Assembly: GCA_051000715.1 (NCBI GenBank)
Contig: JBPCOB010000201.1
Span: 1-6,529 of the forward strand
Source of the DNA: JBPCOB01 sp051000715
GTDB lineage: Bacteria; Actinomycetota; Actinomycetes; JALYNC01
Length of the DNA: 6,529 bases
Reading direction: 5' to 3'
Of this stretch, positions 1 through 6,123 are shown piece by piece. The notes under the pieces were generated by a model. That model did not search any database. It saw nothing but the letters and a program-made list of their open reading frames with translations, and had not been told where the DNA came from. Position 1 is the first letter of the stretch, and every line of letters begins with the position of its first letter. The translations under genes were made by a program, and so were the position numbers.

Positions 1-281
1 TGGCGCCGAAACTGCCGCAGGAGCTGAGCGGTGGTCAGGCGCAACGGGTAGCGGTAGCCCGCGCGCTGGCCAGCCGGCCGGCGCTGATCCTGGCCGACGA
101 ACCGACCGGTCAGCTCGACCACGAGGCCGGAGGGCTCGTCGTGGCCGTCCTGCTGGAGGCTGCCCAGGAACTCGGGGCCGCGCTGGTGATCAGCACGCAC
201 GACGAGGCGGTCGCGCAGCGGCTGCCGATCCGCTGGACGGTCCGCGACGGCCGGCTGGACGCCGACGGGGGACGGCCATGA
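1..281 (+). CDS. ABC transporter ATP-binding protein, C-terminal part (truncated by window start)
   Basis: This is the last 92 codons of an ABC ATPase, read in the frame starting at base 3. It would hydrolyse ATP on the cytoplasmic side to drive the permease encoded next. Visible motifs in order are the signature LSGGQ (bases 24-38), the Walker B segment ALILADEPT with its catalytic Glu (about bases 81-107), a D-loop reading TGQLD, and the H-switch His in ISTHD (bases 198-200). The Walker A region lies before the window. The sequence resembles the MacB/LolD/FtsE-type ATPases, usually about 220-250 residues, so roughly 60 percent is missing. Its TGA (279-281) overlaps the ATG of the permease at 278, which implies translational coupling and one complex. 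Q in the D-loop position usually held by N or A is a small deviation. The family call is secure; the transported substrate is unknown. Confidence 0.95.
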   Translation, partial: APKLPQELSGGQAQRVAVARALASRPALILADEPTGQLDHEAGGLVVAVLLEAAQELGAALVISTHDEAVAQRLPIRWTVRDGRLDADGGRP

Positions 282-2938
282 TCCGGATCTGGGTACGTGG
301 GCTGCTGCGCCGGCGGGCGCCCCGGCTCGGCGCCGCAGCGCTCGGCGTGGCCATCGCGGTGGCCCTGCTCGCCAGCCTCGGCGTGTTCCTCGCCTCGTCC
401 AAGGCCACCATGACCGAACGCGCGGCCGCCGGCGTGGCCGTGGACTGGCAGGTGGCCGTCGTCGGCGACGCCACCCCGGACTCGGTGCTCGCGGCGACGG
501 CGGCCGCCCCCGGCGTCACGCAGGCGCTCCCGGTGGGCTACGGACAGTCCGCCGGCCTCCAGGCGACGACCGGCGGAACCACCCAGACCACGGGCCCGGC
601 GGTGGTGCTGGGTCTGCCCGACGTCTATCGCAGCGCCTTTCCGGCGGCCATCAGAACCCTCGCCGGCACCGATTCCGGTGTGCTCCTGGCGCAGCAGACC
701 GCCGCCAACCTGCACGCCGCTCCCGGCGACACCGTCACCGTGACCCTGGCCGGGGCCGCACCGGTCGACGTGGTCGTCGCCGGCGTCGTCGAGCTGCCGC
801 AGGCCGACTCGCTGTTCCAGACCGTCGGAGCCCCGGCCGGCTCGCAGCCGAGCGCACCCCCGGACAACGTCCTGCTGCTGCCCGCCGCCCAGTGGCACCG
901 GGTCTTCGATCCGCTGGCCACCGTCCGCCCGGACCTAGTCGGCACCCAGCTGCACGTCGCCCGCAGCCACGCACTGGCCGCCGACCCGGCCGCGGCGTAC
1001 GCCGACGTGGTGGCCGCCGCGAACAATCTGGAAGCGGCCACGGCCGGCGGCGGAATCGTCGGCGACAACCTGGCCGCGGCCCTGGACGCTGCCCGCGGGG
1101 ACGCGGCCTACGCCCAGGTGCTCTTCCTGTTCCTCGGCCTGCCCGGCGCGGTGCTGGCCGGACTGCTCACCGCGACCGTGACCGGCGCCGGCGCGGCTCG
1201 GCGCCGGCGGGAGCAGGCGCTGCTGCGCTCACGGGGCGCATCCCAACGCCAGCTGATCCAGCTCGCGGCCGTGGAGGCCGCGCTGGTCGGGGTGAGCGGC
1301 ACCGTGCTCGGGCTGGCCGGGGCGGCGCTGGTCGGCCGGCTGACGTTCGGGTCGGTCAGCTTCGGCGCCACGACCGGTACGGCGCTGCTGTGGACCGGCG
1401 GGGCGGCCGCGGTGGGCCTGCTCATCGCCGCGGCCACGATCCTGCTGCCCGCCCGGCGCGACCTGCGCGAGTCCACGGTCGCCGCCGGTCGCCTCGCGCT
1501 CTCGACCCCGGCCGGGCCGCGGTGGGCACGCTACGGCGTGGACATCGTGCTCCTCGCCGGGGCCGCGGGGCTGATCGTGCTCACCACCCGAACCGGCTAC
1601 CAGCTGGTGCTCGCCCCAGAAGGAGTTCCGGCGATCTCGGTCTCCTACTGGGCCTTCGCCGGCCCGGCGCTGCTGTGGCTCGGCGCCGGCCTGCTCGCCT
1701 GGCGGCTGGCCGACCTGCTGCTCGGCCGCGGCCGGCGGCTGGTGGCGGCCGGGATCCGGCCGCTGACCGGCGTCCTGTCCGGTGCGGTGGCCACGGGGAT
1801 GGCCCGCGACCGCCGTCCCCTGGCCCGCGCCGCCGTGCTGCTCGCCCTGTCCGTCGCCTTCGCGGCGTCCACGGCCACGTTCAACGCGACCTACGCCCAG
1901 CAGGCCGAAGCCGACGCGCAGCTGACCAACGGCGCCGATGTGACGGTCGCCGAGTCGCCGGGGGTTGCGGTCGGCCCGTCCGGCGCCGACCAGATCGCCG
2001 CCGTCAACGGGGTGCGGAGCGTGGAGCCGCTGCAGCACCGCTTCGCCTACGTCGGTGCCGATCTGCAGGACCTGTACGGCGTACGGCCCGACACCATCGC
2101 CTCGGTCACCGCCTTGCAGGACAGCTACTTCCCGGGCAGTACCGCGGCGGCCACGATGGCCGAACTGGCCGCCCGACCGGACTCGGTCCTGGTGAGCGCG
2201 GAGACGGTCAAGGACTTCCAGCTCAGCATCGGCGATGCGCTGAACCTGCGGCTGCAGGACGGCCGGACCAAGCAGTTCACCACCGTGGCCTTCCACTACG
2301 TCGGCGTCGTCGCGGAGTTCCCGACCGCGCCGCGGGACAGCTTCCTGGTCGCCAACGCCGACTACATCGCGGCCCAGACCGGAAGCAACGCGGTCGGCTT
2401 CTTCCTGGTGGACACCGATCGCGGGCAGAGCACGGCGGTCGCCGATCGGGTGCGCGGCACGCTGGGGGCTGCCGCCGTGGTCACCGACATTGCCACCACC
2501 AGGTCCGTGGTCGGCTCAAGCCTGACCTCGGTCGACCTGGCCGGCCTCACCCGGGTCGAGCTGGCCTTCGCCTTACTGCTCGCTGCTGCCGCCGGCGGCC
2601 TCGTGCTGGCCCTGGGGCTGGTGGAACGCCGACGGACCAGCGCGATCGTGACCGCGCTCGGGGCCAGCGTGCGTCAGCTGCGCGGGGCGGTGCTGGCCGA
2701 GGCCGGCGTGGTGACGCTCGGCGGCCTGCTCGCCGGGGCGCTCAGCGGGTGGGCCTTGTCGCAGACCCTGGTCAAGGTGCTCTCCGGCGTGTTCGACCCG
2801 CCGCCGGCCTCGCTCGCGGTGCCCTGGCTCTACCTCGGCGTGGTCGGACTGGTCGTCGTCACGGCGATCGGTGCGGTGTCCGCGGGGGCAGTTCGGATCG
2901 CCCAACGACCGGCTCTGCGCATCCTGCGCGAGCTGTAG
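278..2938 (+). CDS. FtsX-like permease of an ABC transporter, two-module form (886 aa)
   Basis: This is the membrane subunit paired with the upstream ATPase, placed in the cytoplasmic membrane with two large extracytoplasmic domains. I read about ten membrane segments: TM1 near residues 16-39, an ectodomain of about 240 residues, TM2 281-305, TM3 329-353, TM4 368-390, TM5 419-437, TM6 457-482, TM7 515-535, a second ectodomain (about 537-755), TM8 757-783, TM9 805-827 and TM10 849-875. Each ectodomain is followed by a three-helix FtsX block (TM2-4 and TM8-10) with a basic cytoplasmic loop resembling R-S-x-G-A or T-A-L-G-A before its second helix. This duplicated layout fits actinobacterial FtsX/MacB-type permeases of about 800-900 residues, which act in extraction or export of lipids, lipoproteins, peptides or drugs rather than import. 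The ATG at 278 has GGGGGA 5 bases upstream and overlaps the ATPase stop. The substrate cannot be inferred. Confidence 0.93.
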   Translation: MIRIWVRGLLRRRAPRLGAAALGVAIAVALLASLGVFLASSKATMTERAAAGVAVDWQVAVVGDATPDSVLAATAAAPGVTQALPVGYGQSAGLQATTGGTTQTTGPAVVLGLPDVYRSAFPAAIRTLAGTDSGVLLAQQTAANLHAAPGDTVTVTLAGAAPVDVVVAGVVELPQADSLFQTVGAPAGSQPSAPPDNVLLLPAAQWHRVFDPLATVRPDLVGTQLHVARSHALAADPAAAYADVVAAANNLEAATAGGGIVGDNLAAALDAARGDAAYAQVLFLFLGLPGAVLAGLLTATVTGAGAARRRREQALLRSRGASQRQLIQLAAVEAALVGVSGTVLGLAGAALVGRLTFGSVSFGATTGTALLWTGGAAAVGLLIAAATILLPARRDLRESTVAAGRLALSTPAGPRWARYGVDIVLLAGAAGLIVLTTRTGYQLVLAPEGVPAISVSYWAFAGPALLWLGAGLLAWRLADLLLGRGRRLVAAGIRPLTGVLSGAVATGMARDRRPLARAAVLLALSVAFAASTATFNATYAQQAEADAQLTNGADVTVAESPGVAVGPSGADQIAAVNGVRSVEPLQHRFAYVGADLQDLYGVRPDTIASVTALQDSYFPGSTAAATMAELAARPDSVLVSAETVKDFQLSIGDALNLRLQDGRTKQFTTVAFHYVGVVAEFPTAPRDSFLVANADYIAAQTGSNAVGFFLVDTDRGQSTAVADRVRGTLGAAAVVTDIATTRSVVGSSLTSVDLAGLTRVELAFALLLAAAAGGLVLALGLVERRRTSAIVTALGASVRQLRGAVLAEAGVVTLGGLLAGALSGWALSQTLVKVLSGVFDPPPASLAVPWLYLGVVGLVVVTAIGAVSAGAVRIAQRPALRILREL

Positions 2939-2947
2939 CCCTCAACG

Positions 2948-2953
2948 AAAGGA
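2948..2953 (+). promoter_or_regulatory. Ribosome binding site of the PepSY gene
   Basis: AAAGGA lies 8 bases before the ATG at 2962, within the 23-base gap after the permease stop. It decides the start of the PepSY gene: the reading frame is open far upstream, antisense-like through the permease region, but only this ATG has a good site and is followed directly by a signal peptide. Confidence 0.75.
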
Positions 2954-2961
2954 TCACCGAG

Positions 2962-3399
2962 ATGAAGATGGGCAAGCAGGTAGCGGTCATCGGCGTGGCT
3001 ACGGTCGCCGCGGCCGGCATCGGACTGGCCGGAGTGGCCGTCGCCCAGGGCAGTAACCCGTCCAGCGCGAACGGGGCGGCGGAGGCCGGCGCCGACGCGC
3101 AGGACCCGTCCTACACCGGCAGCGTCCGCGCTCCGGCGGACAACGGCACCGAGCAGTCCGACGCCGCGGAGGCCCAGGCCCTGGCCGGTCTGGCCTCCAT
3201 CACCCCGGCGCAGGCCGTGGCGGCCGCGACCGCCGCCGTCCCGGGCACCGCCGGGGCGGCTGCGCTGGGGAACGAGAACGGCTACGTCGTCTACGGCGTC
3301 GAGGTGACCGCCGCCGACGGCACGGTGACCGACGTCAAGGTCGATGCGGGCAACGGGGCCGTTCTGGCCCGGGACGCCGACACCGAAACCGAGGACTGA
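2962..3399 (+). CDS. Secreted PepSY-domain protein (145 aa)
   Basis: This is a small exported protein. Residues 1-28 form a Sec-type signal peptide: basic MKMGKQ, a hydrophobic Ala/Val/Gly core, then AVA followed by Q29. There is no lipobox Cys. Residues 29-72 are a low-complexity Ala/Gly/Asp/Glu-rich linker that includes DPSYTGSV. Residues about 79-137 match one PepSY domain: ITPAQAVAAA, AAVPGT, an ENGYVVYGVEV strand, a DG turn, and the closing VDAGNGAVL. PepSY domains are known as propeptide-like inhibitors of proteases and as extracytoplasmic domains near envelope-sensing systems; a lone secreted copy has no assigned function. It sits 23 bases after the permease stop, so it probably belongs to the same operon, and it converges on the response regulator. 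A role as accessory, inhibitor or signal-modulating protein for the ABC system is inference. The domain call is firm. Confidence 0.9.
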   Translation: MKMGKQVAVIGVATVAAAGIGLAGVAVAQGSNPSSANGAAEAGADAQDPSYTGSVRAPADNGTEQSDAAEAQALAGLASITPAQAVAAATAAVPGTAGAAALGNENGYVVYGVEVTAADGTVTDVKVDAGNGAVLARDADTETED

Positions 3400-3407
3400 G
3401 CCGGCCC

Positions 3408-4109
3408 TCAACGACCTGCGGGGGCCTCGAGGCGGTAGCCGTGCCCCCGCAACGTTGAGATCACCGGTGCGGCGAGTCCACGCTCGCGGGCTGCGGCGGC
3501 AAGCTTGCGTCGCAGCACCGCGACATGGACGTCCAGGGTCTTGGTCGAGCCGAACCAGTTTGCGTCCCAGACGTCGGTCATCAGCGTCTCCCGGCGGATG
3601 GCGACGCCGGCCTCGGCCGCCAACCGGGCCAGCAGGTCGAACTCCTTGGTCCGCAGTACGACGTCGCGCCCGCCGAGCGTGCAGCGCCGGGCGGCGGTGT
3701 CCACGGTCAGCTCGGCCACGGTGAACGCCGGCGCGCTCGCCGTACCCTCGCTGCGCCGCAGGTGCGCCCGGATCCGGGCCAGCAGTTCGGCCATCCGGAA
3801 CGGCTTGGCCAGGTAGTCATCGGCGCCGGCCTCCAGCCCGACCACGACGTCGATCTCCTGCGACCGGGCGGTCAGCATCACCAGGACGCATCCGGGTTGC
3901 AGCACCCTGAGCTGGCGGCACACCTGGACGCCGTCCATGTCGGGCAAGCCCAGATCCAGCAGGACCAGATCGAAGACCCGGCGCCCGGCCTCGTCGAGCG
4001 CACCGCGACCGGTGCCGGTCACGCTGACCCGGTAACCGTTACCGGTCAGTCCCGAGACAAGTGCGGCGGCGATGGTCGCGTCGTCCTCCACGACCAGGAC
4101 CGTGGGCAC
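3408..4109 (-). CDS. OmpR/PhoB-family two-component response regulator (233 aa)
   Basis: This is a cytoplasmic DNA-binding regulator activated by phosphorylation. The receiver domain (about residues 1-118) carries the acidic pair E8/D9/D10, the phosphoacceptor D52 in LLDLGLPDMDG, T80 in MLTAR, and K102 in LAKPF, so every key residue is present. The winged-helix effector domain (about 128-230) shows RTKEFDLLARL, the recognition-helix region ending in STKTLDVHVAVLRRKL, and the final wing STLRGHGYRLE. The length is normal for the family. The start is GTG (4107-4109), which gives the expected MPTVLVVEDD; only a weak GGCGG lies upstream. The regulator points towards the PepSY/ABC operon with stop codons 8 bases apart, and diverges from the transporter gene about 430 bases away. 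No histidine kinase gene follows or precedes it here, so its partner kinase must lie elsewhere. Control of the ABC/PepSY operon, the transporter or itself is plausible but not shown. Confidence 0.95.
   Translation of the reverse strand: MPTVLVVEDDATIAAALVSGLTGNGYRVSVTGTGRGALDEAGRRVFDLVLLDLGLPDMDGVQVCRQLRVLQPGCVLVMLTARSQEIDVVVGLEAGADDYLAKPFRMAELLARIRAHLRRSEGTASAPAFTVAELTVDTAARRCTLGGRDVVLRTKEFDLLARLAAEAGVAIRRETLMTDVWDANWFGSTKTLDVHVAVLRRKLAAAARERGLAAPVISTLRGHGYRLEAPAGR
3417..3451. terminator. Inverted repeat after the PepSY gene, possible terminator
   Basis: TGCGGGGGC (3417-3425) and GCCCCCGCA (3443-3451) are a perfect 9-bp inverted repeat with a 17-base loop. It lies 17 bases after the PepSY stop codon, inside the last codons of the convergent response regulator. 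There is no T-run on either side, so a classic intrinsic terminator is not proven, although high-GC actinobacterial terminators often lack one. Since only 8 bases separate the two genes, a + strand terminator would have to sit inside the regulator gene. Chance in GC-rich coding DNA is a real alternative. Confidence 0.35.
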
Positions 4110-4427
4110 GGTGGCGATGGTACCGCCGGCGCGGGCCAGGACGATCCGTTCCGGGTGCAGGCCAGGTCGTGCTCTGCAGCATCATCTGCACGGGCTGCTC
4201 GGGCCGGTCCGAGTGCGGGTGAGTGGTCGAATCCGCGCAGCTCCCGCAGGGTGAGGGTCGGGTCCAGTTTCCGCGGCCGGTGCGAGAACTGGGCCAGCAA
4301 CGCCGTCCGGCTGACCGGGTTGGCGGACAGCGCCGGACACCAGAGGTCGACCGGTACCACGCGGTACGAAGTGCATCTGCTGTCTGCCGTCGAGAGCCGC
4401 GCCGCGGCGGCGTCGAAGTCGCGCTCT

Positions 4428-4456
4428 GGTTTGCCCTTCCCGGGCGTCGGCAAACC
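4428..4456. repeat. Perfect inverted repeat upstream of the transporter, possible operator or hairpin
   Basis: GGTTTGCC (4428-4435) and GGCAAACC (4449-4456) are exact reverse complements around a 13-base centre, itself containing the palindrome CCCGGG. On RNA the stem could extend by U-G, C-G and U-G pairs to about 11 bp. It lies 83 bases before the GTG of the transporter, just upstream of where a -35 would fall. A dimeric repressor or activator site, or an RNA hairpin ending upstream transcription, would fit; neither is demonstrated. Confidence 0.45.
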
Positions 4457-4494
4457 GGGTCGGCGTGCAATGGCGGGAGCACGCCGTCGGGCTT

Positions 4495-4500
4495 TAGGTT
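4495..4500 (+). promoter_or_regulatory. Weak -10-like element before the transporter gene
   Basis: TAGGTT fits the loose actinobacterial TAnnnT -10 pattern and stands out in GC-rich surroundings. It lies 39 bases before the GTG, giving a predicted leader of about 30 bases. No good TTGAC-like -35 is visible at the right spacing, so the call is tentative. Confidence 0.2.
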
Positions 4501-4526
4501 CACCGCGGGCAGTGGCCTCGGCGGTC

Positions 4527-4533
4527 AAGGTGG
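4527..4533 (+). promoter_or_regulatory. Ribosome binding site of the transporter gene
   Basis: AAGGTGG lies 6 bases before the GTG at 4540. It supports that GTG as the start rather than later ATG codons, which would remove part of the N-terminal tail or the first membrane helix. Confidence 0.7.
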
Positions 4534-4539
4534 TCTCAG

Positions 4540-6105
4540 GTGTCGGATCTGACGTTGCAGAAGCCGTCCGGCGGTGACGGCGGGTCGATCAGGAGCGTGA
4601 TCCCGGCCCGGATAGACCGGCTGCGGTGGGCGCCGTTCCACAGCCGGATGGTGGGTGCGCTGGGCACCGCCTGGGTGCTGGACGGGCTGGAGATCACCAT
4701 CGCCAGCGCGGTGGCCGCGGTGCTCACCGACGAGGCCACCCTGGGGCTCAGCACCACGCAGGTCGGGGCGATCGCGACCGTGTACCTGCTCGGCGAGGTG
4801 TTCGGGGCGTTGTTCTTCGGCCGGCTGTCCGACGCCCTCGGCCGCAAGAACCTGTTCATCCTGACCCTCGGCGTCTATCTGGCCGGCAACGCGCTGACCG
4901 CCCTCACGTGGAACAACAGCACCCTGGCCCTGAGCTTCCTGTACCTCACCCGGTTCATCGCCGGAGCCGGGATCGGGGGGGAGTACGCCGCGATCAACTC
5001 CGCGATCGACGAGATGATGCCGGCCCGCTACCGCGGGCGGGTGGACATCGCGGTCAACGGGACCTACTGGTTCGGGGCGATCATCGGCACGCTGGGCACC
5101 TTCGTCCTGCTGAACCAGATCGACCTGTCGATCGGCTGGCGGCTGGCCTTCCTGATCGGGCCGGTCATCGGCATCGGGATCTGGAACCTGCGGCGCCATC
5201 TGCCCGAAAGCCCGCGCTGGCTGATCATGCACGGCCGGGAGGAGGAGGCCGAGGAGAACATCGCCCTGATCGAGCGGCAGGTCGAGGCGTCCGGCCAGAC
5301 CCTCGAGCCGGTCGACGACAGCCAGGCCATCGAGGTCAAGGCGACCCAGACGCACGGCTACCTGTCCCTGGTCAAGGTGCTGTTCAAGACCTACCCGCAG
5401 CGCTCGATCCTCGGCGCCACGCTGATGATCAGCCAGTCCTTCCTGTACAACTCGATCTTCTTCACCTACGTCCTCGTGCTCACGAACTTCTTCCAGGTCG
5501 ACGAGGCGGACGCGCCGCTGTACCTGCTGGCCTTTGCCGTCGGCAACCTGGCCGGGCCGCTCACCCTGGGCCACCTGTTCGACACCCTCGGCCGGCGCAA
5601 GATGATCGCCGGCACCTACCTCATCTCCGCGGTGCTGCTGGCGATCAGCGCGGTGCTGTTCAACGCCGGTGCGTTCAACGCCTACACCCAGACCGCGGCC
5701 TGGTGCGTGATCTTCTTCTTCGCCTCGGCCGGGGCGAGTTCGGCGTACCTGACGGTCAGCGAGATCTTCCCGCTGGAGGTCCGCGCCCAGGCGATCGCCG
5801 TATTCTTCTCCATCGCGCAGGCCGTCGGGGCGATCGGACCGATCCTCTACGGCAGCCTGATCGGCGAGGGAGACGACCCGCACCAGCTGTTTCTCGGCTA
5901 CCTGCTCGCGGCGGGGGTGATGGTCGTCGGTGCGGTCGTGGAGGTGTTCCTGGGCATCGACGCCGAACAGCAGTCCCTGGAGGCCGTCGCCACCCCGCTG
6001 TCCGCCGTCGGGGTCGGCCAGGCGCCGGACGAGCGGCTACGGTCCCTCCGCCGACGCCCGGCGGGGCAGGAGGAACCGCGTGCGCCGGAGGCCGACGGTT
6101 CCTGA
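4540..6105 (+). CDS. Major facilitator superfamily transporter, sugar-porter-like (521 aa)
   Basis: This is a secondary transporter in the cytoplasmic membrane with 12 predicted helices in two six-helix halves. A hydrophilic N-tail (residues 1-35) precedes TM1, which carries the acidic D48 in WVLDGLEI. Motif A reads GRLSDALGRK at residues 94-103 between TM2 and TM3, and recurs as GHLFDTLGRR (344-353) between TM8 and TM9. R138 and GAGIGGEYA mark TM4. PARYRGR (161-167) follows TM4, and PESPRWL (222-228), the hallmark of Sugar_tr-type carriers, opens the central loop (about 220-285). PLEVRAQ (411-417) follows TM10. The closest groups are the putative metabolite or aromatic-acid/sugar proton symporters; the substrate is not predictable. 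The last 35 or so residues form an Arg/Pro/Glu-rich tail beyond the usual end. GTG start with AAGGTGG upstream. The beta-lactamase-family gene follows after 18 bases, probably co-transcribed. Confidence 0.93.
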   Translation: MSDLTLQKPSGGDGGSIRSVIPARIDRLRWAPFHSRMVGALGTAWVLDGLEITIASAVAAVLTDEATLGLSTTQVGAIATVYLLGEVFGALFFGRLSDALGRKNLFILTLGVYLAGNALTALTWNNSTLALSFLYLTRFIAGAGIGGEYAAINSAIDEMMPARYRGRVDIAVNGTYWFGAIIGTLGTFVLLNQIDLSIGWRLAFLIGPVIGIGIWNLRRHLPESPRWLIMHGREEEAEENIALIERQVEASGQTLEPVDDSQAIEVKATQTHGYLSLVKVLFKTYPQRSILGATLMISQSFLYNSIFFTYVLVLTNFFQVDEADAPLYLLAFAVGNLAGPLTLGHLFDTLGRRKMIAGTYLISAVLLAISAVLFNAGAFNAYTQTAAWCVIFFFASAGASSAYLTVSEIFPLEVRAQAIAVFFSIAQAVGAIGPILYGSLIGEGDDPHQLFLGYLLAAGVMVVGAVVEVFLGIDAEQQSLEAVATPLSAVGVGQAPDERLRSLRRRPAGQEEPRAPEADGS

Positions 6106-6123
6106 CTTCTCGGCGCAGGTCGG

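Larger units (their letters stand above)
4110..4539. other. 430-base intergenic region between divergent regulator and transporter genes
   Basis: This stretch should hold the promoters of the minus-strand response regulator and the plus-strand transporter. I find no convincing gene in it. It contains a perfect 8-bp inverted repeat at 4428-4456, a weak -10-like TAGGTT at 4495-4500, two GGTACC palindromes (4119-4124 and 4353-4358), and a minus-strand segment around 4215-4355 with coding-like codon use but no obvious start or recognisable domain. Open frames crossing the region extend into the regulator gene in the wrong frame and have Arg/Pro-rich compositions typical of GC-rich non-coding frames. 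No tRNA, small RNA or riboswitch is recognisable by eye. Confidence 0.6.

Noticed and set aside
1229..2296. 355-codon minus-strand open frame opposite the permease
   Set aside because: Low-complexity Gly/Arg/Gln-rich shadow of the permease codons, with no recognisable motif or ribosome site.
892..2961. Long + strand open frame running through the permease gene into the PepSY frame
   Set aside because: Its first part is Arg/Pro/Gly-rich shadow sequence of the permease in another frame. Only the part from the ATG at 2962, with a ribosome site and signal peptide, is real.
4150..4192. GTGCAG/CTGCAC inverted repeat before the regulator gene
   Set aside because: Six-bp arms with a 25-base loop are too weak to support a hairpin or binding site.
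4353..4367. GTACC-ACGC-GGTAC short inverted repeat as an operator
   Set aside because: Only 5-bp arms, which is expected by chance in GC-rich DNA of this length.
4046..4528. 160-codon minus-strand frame upstream of and overlapping the response regulator, considered as the missing sensor kinase
   Set aside because: No kinase H-box, ATP-binding boxes or membrane helices, and it enters the regulator gene out of frame. Only its central part has coding-like codon use, reported separately.
4525..5883. 452-codon minus-strand open frame opposite the transporter
   Set aside because: It is antisense to a well-supported transporter gene, with Asp/Arg/Gln/Gly-rich composition and no domain, typical of GC-rich antisense frames.
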